Shown: positions 48,704 through 59,948 of the stretch, piece after piece
Numbering within the stretch: position 1 is the first letter of the stretch
How the letters are laid out: every line of letters begins with the position of its first letter
DNA from: Iris pallida
Lineage: Eukaryota > Streptophyta > Magnoliopsida > Asparagales > Iridaceae
Direction: 5' to 3'
Assembly (NCBI GenBank): GCA_029216955.1
Contig: JANAVB010029819.1
Location: 30,524,204-30,588,203, forward strand
Length of the DNA stretch: 64,000 nt
Position numbers and translations under genes: made by a program
The notes under the pieces: model-generated
Database searches by the model: none
The model's input: only the letters and a program-made list of their open reading frames with translations
Told to the model about the DNA's origin: nothing

Positions 48704-48931
48704 TCATTTGCCACCGCCCCTGCAACCATTCAATTTATTGCATCCTTTACCCAGATATGGCGACGGTAGTATGCTGCCAGCGGGGCGGTAATTCACATTA
48801 GCACCTGTCTTCCTACTACATGGAATACCATCCTTCCCCAAGGCCCCATAGCCGATGGTAGTTTGTGCAGAAGCTATGGTAGCAAATGCAACTAGTACTA
48901 GTATCAACCATGCACGAAAAATGGCAGCCAT
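48704..48931 (-). CDS. RALF-like secreted peptide, one conserved Cys replaced
   Basis: A 75-residue intronless frame. I chose the ATG at 48931; the open frame extends only to a GTG upstream. Residues 1-22 are a signal peptide (MAAIFRAWLILVLVAFATIA plus SA). The mature part begins TTIGYGALGKDGIPCS, matching the receptor-contact YIxY/GAL region of RALF (rapid alkalinization factor) peptides, and continues NYRPAG, PSPYLGKGCNKL and NGCRGGGK. RALFs act in the cell wall on CrRLK1L (FERONIA-type) receptors. Short forms lacking an RRXL cleavage site, like this one, are known in the family. Only three of the four canonical cysteines remain (C38, C64, C70); the second is Tyr48 (codon TAC). Either a divergent peptide or a decaying copy. 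Confidence 0.8.
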   Translation of the reverse strand: MAAIFRAWLILVLVAFATIASAQTTIGYGALGKDGIPCSRKTGANVNYRPAGSILPSPYLGKGCNKLNGCRGGGK

Positions 48932-49400
48932 ATATTTTACAAATTTAGAAATCACTCACAATACCTATAACACAACAGACATAATTAGCAGGATTAGAAT
49001 GACTGATAAGATTTTGATTTTAAAAAGTTGTTATAACCTATAATAAGAGAGATAAGTTTTGTTAATGTTACAAGAGGACATGTTCCATAATAGATATGAA
49101 AAGAAGAGAACTATTAAAATAGCGACACAAAATATTGGGATGAAGGCTTTATTGTTGTAGGCCTATAGAAGTGTAGGCTCATGCATATGCTGTAGATTTA
49201 CAGGTTGCATCAGACATAGGCACATTAATATTGAATTTAAATGAAACCTTAGTATATACCTTGATGTTCTTATTCGTTTTTTAGGCATGCAACAATTAGT
49301 AGTTAGGTGAATCAACATATTCGAAATGATTGATTTAAAATATCGCAAGAATTGGAGAAGGGATAGAAATCATTGGTAGTTCTCAGTATAGCCATATTGT
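48932..49400. other. upstream region of the RALF-like gene
   Basis: AT-rich. It would hold the promoter of the minus-strand peptide gene, but I see no convincing TATA box at a fixed distance. No other gene or repeat is recognised here. Confidence 0.35.
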
Positions 49401-50647
49401 AATCATGAGGTTATACATGAAAGGAGGGCAGAGAAATATGCATAGCAACAAACTAGACCTACCGTTGAATCTGACCTCAAAAGGAGACTAAATATAGATA
49501 GTAGACCAAATATTCATGCATTTTACACTTCTCGATTTTTTTGACTTTAAATACATATCAGTATAGAAGTTCATGGCAACAAATCCTTAAGTAGTTAAAT
49601 TAGGCATTACTAATAATAACAAGAAGAGCATAATGAAAGCAAAAAAGCAAGCTTGAACATAGCTATAGAATGTTAGAATTGGACAAATTTAGTATGATTA
49701 GCGTGTCTACTTCATCAAATGTACCTTAAATTTATATAAGTGTTTCCCATCCATGGGCAGTATAAAACGAAGTCGTATATTATAACACCTCAACATACTC
49801 CAGTGAAAAATTTATTTCACGGAAAGGAGATGAGTAGTACTCAGTAACTGTAGACTGATATGCTTCATTTTTTGAAAAAAATAACCTTGGGAAAATCATA
49901 TGCTAAATATATGTAGAGATGAACACAAGTATAGATGCTTGAACATGTATCTTGGATAAAAAACATGGGTCATTATTAAATAAGCAAAAGCAAACATATA
50001 TACATATCACCATAATTGATACTAGTTTATATACCTCGAATTGAATCTGAATAATTACATAAAATAGTACTTTTGATATTTTGTGTAAATATATAAACTT
50101 TGAAAACCAACATAAACACAATCAGAAAATAGAAGCATATACAATGCATGGTTATTTAGTCTACTTGCTTGTAAATTTAGTAGAATTAATATATATTAGC
50201 AATTGAATGGTGATCTAATATTGAAGATTCATGTTCTGGAGCATAGGGATCTCTCTCTCACACTTACGTGATAATGAATTTTTATTCTCGGTTGTGGCTT
50301 TTGCAATTTTGACTTTTCTAGTAGTGTATGCTGCTACTGTACTATGTGTTAACCTGTTTAGAGTGAGGTGGTAAACTAAGCTTTAAATGATAATATGGCT
50401 ACCATTGATCAATTTTGGCTCTGATAAAAGTGAATTTGATGGTGCTCTTGCGACACCACTTCAGGATTTGATGCCATATACTTTTATGGTGATGAACTAT
50501 ACAAAATTAAAAAAGAGAAGTACACAATGCATGAATATTTAGTCTATCATCTATGTTTAGTCTCCTTTTAAGGTCGGATTCAGCGGTAGGTCTAGTCTAA
50601 TGCCATTCATATTTCTCTGCCCTCATTTCATATATGTCCCCATGATT
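49401..50647. repeat. large imperfect inverted repeat (arms about 133-195 bp)
   Basis: The arm 49401-49533 (AATCATGAGG...ACACTTCTC) matches the inverse of 50515-50647 with scattered mismatches; shared words include GAGGGCAGAGAAATATG, CTAGACCTACCG, AAAAGGAGACTAAA and AAATATTCATGCAT. Similarity continues inward to about 49593 and 50448 (ATGGCA.CAAATCCT.AAGT.GT). The 0.85-kb interior is AT-rich with no coding motif. It may be a foldback/MITE-like transposon or two inverted copies of a smaller repeat. Confidence 0.8.
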
Positions 50648-50655
50648 AGAATGGT

Positions 50656-50708
50656 TATATATATACATATATATATATATATTTTTTTTTAATATAAATG
50701 GTTATATT

Positions 50709-50753
<45 letters not shown>

Positions 50754-50761
50754 ATATATAT

Positions 50762-50802
<41 letters not shown>
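50656..50802. repeat. (TA)n tract
   Basis: A long, interrupted TA dinucleotide run directly after the inverted repeat. The next unit, a SINE-like sequence on the minus strand, ends its A/T-rich tail here. Confidence 0.95.
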
Positions 50803-50803
<1 letters not shown>

Positions 50804-50814
50804 CTAATTTTTTT

Positions 50815-51240
50815 TAATTTTTTAATTTTTTGAAAACAAGGGAAAAGGGGTAAAGGGGGGAGATGGAGCAGGGAGATGGCCCTTGCTCCTACATGTGTGG
50901 GGATGGAGCCCCCATAGACTTAATCCACAAGGACTAAGCCGGAGAAACAAGACCCTACTTAAAAACTACTTAATTTTGGAGCGGAGAGAGCGTCGCGGTA
51001 TGAGCGCCTCGGGCCTAGCGTGAACGAAATCAACAAAGACTTTGTGGAGATTTAGGAGGGAAGCCTGTGCAGTGTCCGATTTTCGAACCCTATTTCAGAA
51101 GGCCTGCTAGGATCTAAAAGCGAGGGACGTTAGGAGGCTAATCACTTTACCATCCTCGCCCTCAGGGAAGAGTCCACGATCTTAGCAAAGAAGACCATCA
51201 GTCTGTTCTTGGTCTCTTCGTCTGACACCAACTCTTCTTC
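50815..51240 (-). mobile_element. possible tRNA-derived SINE-like element
   Basis: On the minus strand a tRNA-like head is visible: GGATGGTAAAGTGATTAGC resembles an A box (about 51160-51140) and GGGTTCGAAAATC a B box (about 51096-51084). A body rich in GGGGGCTCC and CTCCATC words follows and ends in a T/A-rich tail that runs into (TA)n at 50802. The 5' side abuts another (TA)n tract. The A box fit is weak, so the call is tentative. Confidence 0.4.

Positions 51241-51244
<4 letters not shown>

Positions 51245-51286
<42 letters not shown>
51245..51286. repeat. (TA)n tract
   Basis: About 21 TA units between the SINE-like element and a retrotransposon-derived block. Confidence 0.95.
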
Positions 51287-51288
<2 letters not shown>

Positions 51289-51289
51289 G

Positions 51290-51716
51290 AAAGAAACGCG
51301 AAAACCTTTCCCCAAACCGGAGAGTACCTACGAGAGGACCGAGCAATACAACGCACGAACCCAAAAACAACCACACAAAACAATCCACGCAGACACAGAG
51401 AATTTTTGACGTGGAAAACCCTTGCGGGAAAAACCACGGGACGATCGGAGTCCAACCCTGAGAAGCCTCCACTAATGGAATAGAAGAATTACACCATCTA
51501 CAAACTCCTCCCGATCCAAATCGGATCCCCACAACACTCAGAAGTAAGAACAATGATTACAAGGCTACGAAGAGCGAGAACGACGAGTAGAGATTACCCG
51601 AACGCGATCTCCTTCGATAAACGACCTTCAATCCTTCGTCTTCTCTCCCAAAGTTGTAATGGCACTCTTGCCTCCTTCCTCTCTCTTTTCTTCAAAATTC
51701 TACAATTGTGTTACAA
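51290..51716. repeat. copia LTR-like fragment
   Basis: The stretch TTTTTGACGTGGAAAACCC, then TGCGGGAAAAACCACGG (51404-51438), is typical of the transcribed end of plant copia LTRs. The surrounding sequence has no coding motif or clear ends. Assignment rests on this short motif. Confidence 0.4.
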
Positions 51717-51734
51717 TTGATTACATCTGCATGG

Positions 51735-52396
51735 AATACTATTTTATCTGGATGGTATGGACAATTTTATCTGGGTTCCTGGACGCTCAGGTAATTTTTT
51801 GATTACATCTGCATGGAATACTATTCGAATTCATCAAACTGTGGATGATAATTTTAAACAAATCTGGGGAACATGTATCCCTGCTAAGTGGTCTGTGTTA
51901 ATGTGGCGGGTTCTATGGCGAAAACTACCTACATATGATGTTGTTCAGAGAATTGGTTTTCAGTTAGCTTCTTCATGCCATTGCTGTTCGTCTCCGTCTG
52001 TAGAGACTACTAGTCATATTCTTGCAGAGGGGGAGTTGGCTTCGGGCATATGGATTTACTTTGCAACCTTATTTGATGTGCCTCCTGCAACTCAAAATAT
52101 TGAACTTTGGATGAAGTCGATGTGGACTCGGGGTCATAAACATATTAAACAAATCGCAGTGGGGGCTATTATATGGGTCCTTTGGAAGAATAGAAACAAG
52201 TGGAGATATGAAGGTTACTCCTATCATCATCAGCAGCTAGTATTTGAGATTAAACGGCAAATCAACAAAGCTATGGCTAATTGCTCTCATGATCTTCTTC
52301 CAGCTAGTTTTTCTTAACATTTTGTAATCGTTTCTTCTACTTTTTCAGATGTAACCTGAGTTGGTACTCCTTTTGATCAATAAAGCTTAGTGTTCC

Positions 52397-52400
<4 letters not shown>
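51735..52400 (+). mobile_element. 5'-truncated L1 LINE, 3' end
   Basis: The 3' end of a LINE: ORF2 C-terminus (51757-52317) followed by a short 3' UTR with AATAAA (52379-52384) and a (TA)n tail from 52401. 5' truncation is normal for LINEs. At the 5' junction a 27-bp stretch (TTGATTACATCTGCATGG and so on) occurs twice, at 51717 and 51799. Confidence 0.85.
51757..52317 (+). pseudogene. LINE ORF2 C-terminus with RT zinc-binding domain
   Basis: 186 codons, open to the natural stop. The plant L1 zf-RVT domain is visible: AKWSVLMWRVLWRKLPTYD, CHCCSSPSVETTSHIL (the Cys/His cluster) and the C-terminal AVGAIIWVLWKNRNKWRYEG. The upstream endonuclease and RT are missing. The intact frame and natural stop suggest limited decay, but alone it has no catalytic part. 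Confidence 0.9.

Positions 52401-52453
<53 letters not shown>
52401..52453. repeat. (TA)n tract between LINE and SINE tails
   Basis: An uninterrupted TA run that serves as 3' tail for both the plus-strand LINE on the left and the minus-strand SINE on the right. Confidence 0.95.
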
Positions 52454-52456
<3 letters not shown>

Positions 52457-52553
52457 AAAATGGTAATTATGGCGAACGCTCCCACCGGGAATCGATCTCC
52501 TGACCACTCGGGCGACGTGCCTCACCACTACCACTAGGCTAGAAGGTCATTGG

Positions 52554-52557
<4 letters not shown>
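52454..52557 (-). mobile_element. tRNA-derived SINE, copy 1
   Basis: On the minus strand the A box CTAGCCTAGTGG (52531-52542) and B box GATCGATTCC (52488-52497) of an internal Pol III promoter are spaced as in tRNA genes. The 3' part GGTGGGAGCGTTCGCCAT runs into TTTTCAAATATA and the (TA)n tail at 52453. It is the inverted partner of copy 2. Confidence 0.8.
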
Positions 52558-52595
<38 letters not shown>

Positions 52596-52647
52596 ATATA
52601 TATATAATATAAAATATATATATATATAATATATATATATATATAAA

Positions 52648-52685
<38 letters not shown>

Positions 52686-52695
52686 ATATATATAT

Positions 52696-52750
<55 letters not shown>
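52558..52750. repeat. (TA)n tract between the two SINE heads
   Basis: About 190 bp of TA dinucleotides with occasional AATATA and TAAAAT interruptions. It separates two SINE copies in head-to-head orientation, forming a potential hairpin of about 100-bp arms. Confidence 0.95.
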
Positions 52751-52752
<2 letters not shown>

Positions 52753-52855
52753 CAAATGACCTATAGCCTAGTGGTTAAGAGAGATGCATGCGATCCGAGT
52801 GGTCAGGAGATCGATTCCCGGTGGGAGCGTTCGCCACATTTACCTCTTTCAAAAA
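52751..52855 (+). mobile_element. tRNA-derived SINE, copy 2
   Basis: Head GCAAATGACCTATAGCC, A box TAGCCTAGTGG (52764-52774) and B box GATCGATTCC (52809-52818), 34 bp apart. The body ends GGGAGCGTTCGCCACATT and CTCTTTCAAAAA before the (TA)n tail. It differs from copy 1 mainly around the middle (GTTAAGAGAGATGCATGCGA against GTAGTGGTGAGGCACGTCGC). Confidence 0.85.
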
Positions 52856-52878
52856 TATATATATATTTTATATATATA

Positions 52879-52912
<34 letters not shown>
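52856..52912. repeat. (TA)n tract between SINE and LINE tails
   Basis: A TA run shared as 3' tail by SINE copy 2 and by the minus-strand L1 that starts at 52913. Confidence 0.95.
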
Positions 52913-53066
52913 TATCCAAACCCTTTCCATTTTATTCATTCAAGGCGCAAAATGCCGAAGCCTAAACAAGTTGGCGCTAAAAGCGGAAGGCAAAAAAGGG
53001 AGAGGAGAGGCTCTCATGGCAAAAGATTAGGAGGCCAAAAGGTCCCAAAACTGTTGTCGGACGTGA

Positions 53067-56000
53067 TTATAATTTCGTTTGATTTTGAGACTCTAGCGGA
53101 TGGCCTCGAGTCATTACCATGCGACCTTCGTATCTAGCTTTGTTGCGGTTCTTCCATAAGACCCACGTGATGGCGGCTGTAATGATCTGGTGGCAATGAG
53201 ACGCGTAGGCCCAGGTGGCCAGAAGATCATTGAAGCTACCACCGGCCATTACCATGCCGCAGCGATAGGATAGGGTCGACCAGACGTTAGTCAAAGAGTA
53301 GCCATGGCGGAGTATGTGATCTATCGTTTTCGGTTGTTTATCGGTACAGCAATGACAAGCGGATGCTAAGTTGAATCCGATGGTAGTGAAGATGTCATCT
53401 GTGGGGAGTTTCTTGCGCACCGCTCCCCACACCAGAAATGACCATTTCTTATGAATGCAGGGGTGCCAAAAAGGACCCAATATTGGAGCTGGAGGCCCGT
53501 GAACGCGAACGATTCTTCTGGCAGATGCCACTGTAAATACGTCGTTGGGGGTCTCTGACCGTGTGAGCGAGTCATCTTCCGTGCCTATCTTCAGGCCGGA
53601 GTTCCGAAGGGTTTTGGCAGCCTCTTCTTCGATCCAGTCCCGGATTCTGTGCCAATTCCAGTTGCCGGCATTGTCCCATAATTCTCTAATCTTGCTGGTA
53701 GTCGGGGAAGTCTTGTGGCGTTGGATAAGATCTGCTCCCAACCACCATTCAAAAAATAGCGCTGATTCACCTGCCCCTTGCTATAGGCAAATATTTGGTT
53801 CGGCAAGGGAGCGACCGTAAAGAATGCGTCTCCAAGACGTCGAGGATCTGCTATCGCTAATAGCACTAGCCGGGTGGATGTGTTTGAAATACTTGGCCCT
53901 CTTGAAGCGTGCCCAGAGAGTGCGGCTCATGCGAAGCTTCCACCACAGTTTCATAGAGAAAGCATCCACAATGTGGTAAAGTCGGACGAATCCTAGGCCC
54001 CTTTCATCTGTAGGCTTGCCTATGGAGCCCCAGCTGGCCCAGTAGTATTTGTCTTTGGCATCATTGTGTCCCCATATGAAGTTGGCGAATAGCTTCTCGA
54101 TGGTGGAGATGACCTTCTTCGGGGGGTACAAGCTGCGAGGGTGTAGATAGTGATAGAGGAGAGTACATGGTTAATCAAAACTATTTTTTTGCCTGGCGAT
54201 AAGGTTGCGTTATGCCAACCTTCAAGTTTTTCCCTGATTTTGTCAATGATACCTTCGAAAATGCCCGAGCTGGATTTGCCATAGACCAACGGGCAACCAA
54301 AAAAGAAGAAAGGAGGATAAGCGGCAGAGAAGGAGGTGATGTTGGTGAGAGTTGCGATGTGCTTCCTATTAGCGTTGTGGTGGACATATATGACGCTTTT
54401 TTTGGGGTTGACTCATTGGCCAGAGCAGCGAGTGTATCTTTGGAGCATTTTGTGCACTACCTCCACAGATCCGACGTCACCGGAGGAGAAGATGAGAATA
54501 TCGTTTGCATAGGCCAGGTGAGTGATGATCGGGCACCCGCTGACCGTATGTGCTTGAAGTGTGGAGTCCTCAGCAGCTTGTTTAGGTTTCTGCCCAGGGA
54601 TTCCACGGCAATGATGAAAATAGATGATGAAAGCGGGTCTCTTTGCCAAACTCCCCGACTGGATTTGAAGAATCCGTCCGCTTTTTCGTTGATCACCGTG
54701 GAGAACCACGAGTTGTTGATCGATCGCCAAACAACACTGATCCAGGTTTCCAAGAAACCGAATGCTCTGAGGACCCAGATCATAAACTGCCAATCGAGCC
54801 TATCGTAAGCCTTCTCTACGTCCAATTTGATAGTGATGTTCCTAGCTCTAGACGGTAATTTCATGCAAGTAATCATTTCCTGTGCTAGTATAATGTTGTC
54901 TTGGATGTTTCTACCCAGGATAAAACTGCCCTGTTCTACGGATATGATTTTGGGAAGAAGAACTGTCAAGCGAGTGGCGATGATCTTGGAAATGATTTTA
55001 TTGGTGAAGATACATAAACTGATGGGTGTGAAGTCTCGGAAGGTCTCCGGATTCTCCTGCTTAGGAATAAGTATCAAATTAGTGCAGGAAATCGATCTAG
55101 GATACCTGGCTCCTTGGAAGAAGGCGGTCGCCGCTTCGTGTATGTCTGTCTTGATAATGTCCCAACCCGTGCGGAAGAATATGCCGTTGAATCCGTCCGG
55201 GCCGGGGGCATTGTGGTCATTAAGTGCCCAAACTGCTTCTTTTACCTCCTGCTCAGAGGGAAGGTGCTCCAGGTTAGTATTGTCCATATCGATGATGAGG
55301 CGGGGGATCTCAGCCAGGAAATCTGGGTCCCTCGTAACTGTTTCTTTAGAGAACATATGCGAGTAGAAGTTTTTTGCCTTCTTTTGGATGCCTTGCTGGT
55401 CCTTGATAATAGTCCTGGTGACATCGGCAATCGGATGTATGTTGAGCTTCTGCCTGCGACCCTTGACGCACGTGAAAGTATCCGATGTTTTTGTCCCCCT
55501 CACTGTCCTATTTGAGTCTGGAATTTTGTTTCCAGAACTTAGTTTCGACTTTTAAGCAGAATTTGAGGATGGCTTTGGATAGGTTGAGGGCCGATCGAGT
55601 CATTTGGAGTTGTCTGTCGAAAATAGGGCTTTCGTGCGGGTCACATCATCTTTGGCAGTACGAACTGCTTGGAAAATGTCTCCGAAAGCCTACTTGCTCC
55701 ATGCAGTTAGTGCTTTTCTAGTAGCCTTGAGCTTGTTAGCTACCCGGATGAGGGGGTCGAGGGAGTCGGTCCTGGACCAAGCGTCCGCTACGATCCTCAG
55801 GAACTGTGGGTGGTGGCTTCAAAAGTCCTGGAAGCAAAAGCTTCTATTGATCTGGTTTAAGTTGCGATTGATTTCGATGAGGAGGGGGCGTGAACGGACT
55901 CGGTGGCATTGAGGTGGGCCAGGTTAGACGTGGTGCCCATGTCTTTCCATTGAGCATTGATAAGGGCTCTATCGAAACGAGAGTATTGTCTGCGGGTACC

Positions 56001-56553
56001 TTCCTGCATGTTATACCAGGTGAAAGCGTTGCCGGTGAACTGAAGGGGAGTTAGGTGAGCGTTCAAGATGAAGTTGTTGAAGTCTTTTATGGCCGCCGGG
56101 GGGAGGCCGTCCTTCCGTTTTCTTCTCTTTTCTAGTTATGGTGTTGAAGTCTCCAACACAAAGCCCGGAAGGGTAGGAGGTGTTAGAGATAGTATCCTGG
56201 AGGTCAATCCAGAGCTGTTTGTGCTCGTTGATGTCGTAGCTACCATGGACAGCAGAGAGCAGGGCGCAGTTCGGAAGGGTAGGGTGGTCCACCCAGCACG
56301 AGAGAGCCTGCGTCGTATCAAGCACGAAACTGATATTAACAATGAAGGAGTACAGATGCAAGATGTCGTATCTGTCTGCAATAGCAGAGTAGAAGCCAAG
56401 CTGCAGCTAAATCAATTTTAGTCTGTTAGGGGGGATTTTGGGTTCTATGATGATAAGGATGTCAATTTTGTGAGTTTTCTAGAGGCTAATAAGTCTCCTC
56501 AAGGTGGGTTTGTTAGCTAGGCCTCGAACATTCCAGGATAGGATGTTAGGCAT
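53067..56553 (-). pseudogene. L1 ORF2: endonuclease, reverse transcriptase, zinc-binding domain
   Basis: It starts with ATG at 56553: NILSWNVRGLANKPTLRRL, and EPKI (endonuclease N-terminus, which nicks target DNA). The endonuclease continues with AVHGSYD, GDFNTI (about 56150) and FTWYN...SRFDRALIN (about 56010-55960). RT follows at 55503-54457 with NAPGPDGFNGIFF, NLILIPKQENPE, GRNIQDNIILAQEM and KLDVEKAYDRLDW. The catalytic YADD box reads YAND (about 54510), lacking one catalytic Asp. After LSPGKKIVLINHVLSSI (about 54190) the zf-RVT domain lies at 53540-53100 with ASACHCCTDKQPKTIDHIL and TAAITWVLWKNRNKARYEG. Stops occur in the endonuclease (after RLISL) and frameshifts at about 55500, 54480, 54130 and 53800. 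Confidence 0.92.
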
Positions 56554-58095
56554 TTGATTTTTTGGGGATTTGGTGTTTGGAGGGTTTCGCGGCCGACCTG
56601 GTAGTCATAGCCGTGGAATCATTGGCTCCTTTGGTTTTCAGACTTTTGTTCACTGATCGCATGACGGGGTTTTAATTCTGCTGTGAGGTTGGCGGGTCTT
56701 CCTCTGTGATGATTGTAACACCCAGTTTTCCAGATGAGGGTAATTTTAAAATTTTGTAATTATAATTATTATTTAATGATAATTATTTCATATCATGATT
56801 TTTAGTGATTTTTAATTATTTTTAAACTATTTAAATTTATGACTAGAGATTTTAGGTATTTTGCTAGTGAACCGTAGAGACTGTCTACCCTAGAGCCTAG
56901 CCATGTGATTTGGTTATTTAGACATTTTGGGGTTATTTGATTTATTAGAATTTATTTGAATTTATGGGAATTTTTAGGAATTATTTTGGAATTGTTTAGA
57001 TTAGGTTGACTTTGACTAGTCTTGACCCTTGTAGACAAACCTAGGAACTAACCCTAGTTAGTTGGACTTGGTTAGGCTAAGTGACTCTAGTCTAACCTAG
57101 CATGACTTAAGTTAGTGGGTTTAGATTCATTAGAAATTGACTTAAGAAATTAGAAATTAAATGGGTTGAGAAATGACTTGTGGTTTCACAAGTCATTTTG
57201 TGACTTAACCTAATAGGACTAGCCAACCTAGTTCAAACCCTAACCTAGTTTGGTCATAGCTAATTTTAGTTAGCCATTTGGAGAATTAGATGGGTTGGAT
57301 TATGGTTTAAGTCAAGTTAGTTAAGTTTAAGTAAGTTTGTTTAAGACTAGGAAACAACCCTTTGTTCTAGACCACTCAATACCCCTTGATTCATTCCTAG
57401 CCATAGGATACCACCTAGAAACCCTAACCTAAAACTAGTGGCCGGCCAAGGCTTGCCCCCCTTCCTATATAATATTATTTTGGGGATTTGAGCCTCCTTC
57501 CAATAGTTATGATTCTTTCCTCAAGACAATGTAAGCCTACACTTCATTTCTCCATAGATCATTCAATATAGGTCCATTTTTATTAGGATTTCCTCCATAG
57601 CACTCTAAATACTGTTCCTCTATTGATTGTGGAGTCACATCACAGGTTTGGGACAATTTGAGGGAGTTTTGAAGCTTGGAGAACCATTCTCTATTAGGTC
57701 TTTTTGAGGATTGTGCATCCATAGGTAACTTTTCCATTTCTCCATGGATTTCCATTTTTTCTTCATGAATAGGAATCCCTAAGGGTCCCCCTAGGGTCTG
57801 GATAGATTTCGTGTCTGGTATCAAAGTTTTCGTGTCCGTTCTGGACACTTATCAGTCCCTACTCTGGACTGTTTGAAGAAATGCCCCAATGGACCCTTCG
57901 ACCTAATTTCTAGGATGTTTTTGAATAGGAAATATAGTTTTGATCTGGCTAATGGATTCCTGTTCTTGTGTGGTATTTTTCGTGTCGCTGTGTGTCAGTT
58001 TTGTGGTGTTGACACGCGCGTGCACACGCTCGCGCGCGTGCTACAGGGATTCCCTGCTACTCGGGCCCTGTAGCGGATACGACACGACTCTAGGA

Positions 58096-58378
58096 CACGT
58101 GAAACTCAACACGAGCCATGGGGCACTGATTGACATGCCACGTGTCAAGTCCCACGTGTCCCCATGTCGTGTCGAGGGAAGAATTGATCACGCACGGGGT
58201 TTGGCCTGTGGTGTGCACTGTGGTTTTCATCCACTGATACGGGTCTCGTGTCCGACCCTGACACGTCGTGGACATAGGCCAGTGGGCCTATGAGGTAGCC
58301 CTATAGGTGGGCTACCCATGTGTATTACCACGAGATTCCTTCGTGTCTTGTGTCGTGCACACGACACAAGTGCACGTG
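58096..58378. promoter_or_regulatory. G-box/ABRE-like cluster in C2
   Basis: CACGTG occurs at 58096-58101, 58139-58144, 58153-58158 and 58373-58378, the second and third inside the ABRE-like context CCACGTGTC. The surrounding sequence is rich in GACACG and CGTGTC. CACGTG is an established binding core for plant bZIP and bHLH factors; function here is inference, and C1 does not show the same cluster. Confidence 0.4.
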
Positions 58379-59888
58379 TGCATGAGACAGTGCACTGTGT
58401 GTGTTATTTTGAGTTTCTTTGATGTGGACACGCCGTGTCCGGCCTTGGGTGACATGAAGTGATTTGTGGGGCTTGTGCATAAGGGTTGCTTTCAATTACT
58501 AACCATTAGATTCATGATTTGTTAATTTTTTCTGTTCAAATTCTCATTTAACCCATGATTAACTGATATTGAAATCCTGTTACTTTTCCAGTATTCCAAG
58601 TTGAGTTTTGTTTGATGAATTAACCTGTTAATCACTGATTAATGTAGGTTTTATAAACTCTAATCTATACCCCTATATACTATCTTGCCATGGTTAAAAA
58701 TTGATGTTGAATTGATGGGTTTTGGACTGAAAAACTGGGAGTTCAAGTTATGAACTGATTTTCCTTCTTCCTTTAAATAATGTGTTGTTCGAGTTATGAA
58801 GGGAATAACCTAGGTTTTGTTGTAACCTGAGAACTGAGAATAAGCCCCTGTTTTCCTGTTTTTAATGTTATATTTCACTGCCTTTTAAATAATTACTGAT
58901 TTGTTGGTTTAGGAATTGATATGTAGAATTATATGTACACATACCTACATTCCTGTCATGACTAGAAATCTGAGATTGTGTAGGATTAAAGTTAAAATTC
59001 TTTCCTTAACCTGAGTTTTACTGTTGATGCTTATTCCCTAAAACTGAAACTGGAACTGTTATGCAGTTCTAAAATTAGATTGGGTTTCAGTTTTGTTGCT
59101 TTAATCTCCTTCTCCTTACTGTTGTACTGAGCATCGATTTCCTTTCCTTCCTTTCAATTGTTTAAACTGAGAATGGGTTTGGAACCTAAGATTTTTGAGG
59201 AGTCTCACATTGCCTAGAGTGTGTATTGATTGGGGAAGTTTGATCCCTATTTAACTGATGCTATGCTTCACATGGTCATGAACTCTATTTCTTGCACCTT
59301 AGAACTGTCACAGCCTATCTAGACACACCACACCAATGTACACACACTACAGGTGCTCACTGTTTTCCTATTGCCTAAACTGAAATTTCCTTTGTATTAT
59401 TGCAATGTTGGTTATCTTAGAACCTGGATTGGATTCCTCTCCTTGCCTGGCATGTGGTTTTCTGTGGACTAGATTGAATGTATTGCACTGTTAACACCCA
59501 TACCTATTTTTCCTGCACACATTGCTACACCCTGTCACTTAATCTCCCTTCATACTGTTAAATCCCTGATATTAAGGTTAGATGTAACACACACACTTTA
59601 CACTCTCTCTTTCACTATTTTTTTGAAGTTCCTGCACACTGTTTTATCTTGCCACGCACACACACAACTACACTCTATACGCACACACACAAAGCCACCC
59701 ACATTGCACTGCTTTCCTGTTCACACAATCACTTGACACCTTGCCTCCCTCACATACACACACACAGTCTTTGTCTCTCTCTCTCTATATATATATGTAT
59801 GTTTCCTATTTCTCTAAAAGTAGTTTATGTATAATATGTATACATATGTAATATATGTAATGTTGCCTATATATATATGCATGGTGAG

Positions 59889-59892
<4 letters not shown>

Positions 59893-59944
<52 letters not shown>
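59893..59944. repeat. (TA)n tract in C2
   Basis: About 26 TA units. It is preceded by a CA-rich stretch (59657-59765) with ACACACAC words and a CTCTCTCTCT run. Confidence 0.95.

Positions 59945-59948
<4 letters not shown>

Noticed and set aside
52534..52755. Tyr/Ile-rich ORFs in TA tracts (also 15649, 51245, 63361)
   Set aside because: Pure translation of (TA)n microsatellites.
52751..52855. A functional tRNA gene
   Set aside because: A and B boxes are present but there is no cloverleaf acceptor pairing or anticodon loop; the sequence continues into a SINE body.
54212..55515. Plus-strand frames of 133-198 codons
   Set aside because: Antisense of the L1 reverse transcriptase on the minus strand, where all motifs lie.
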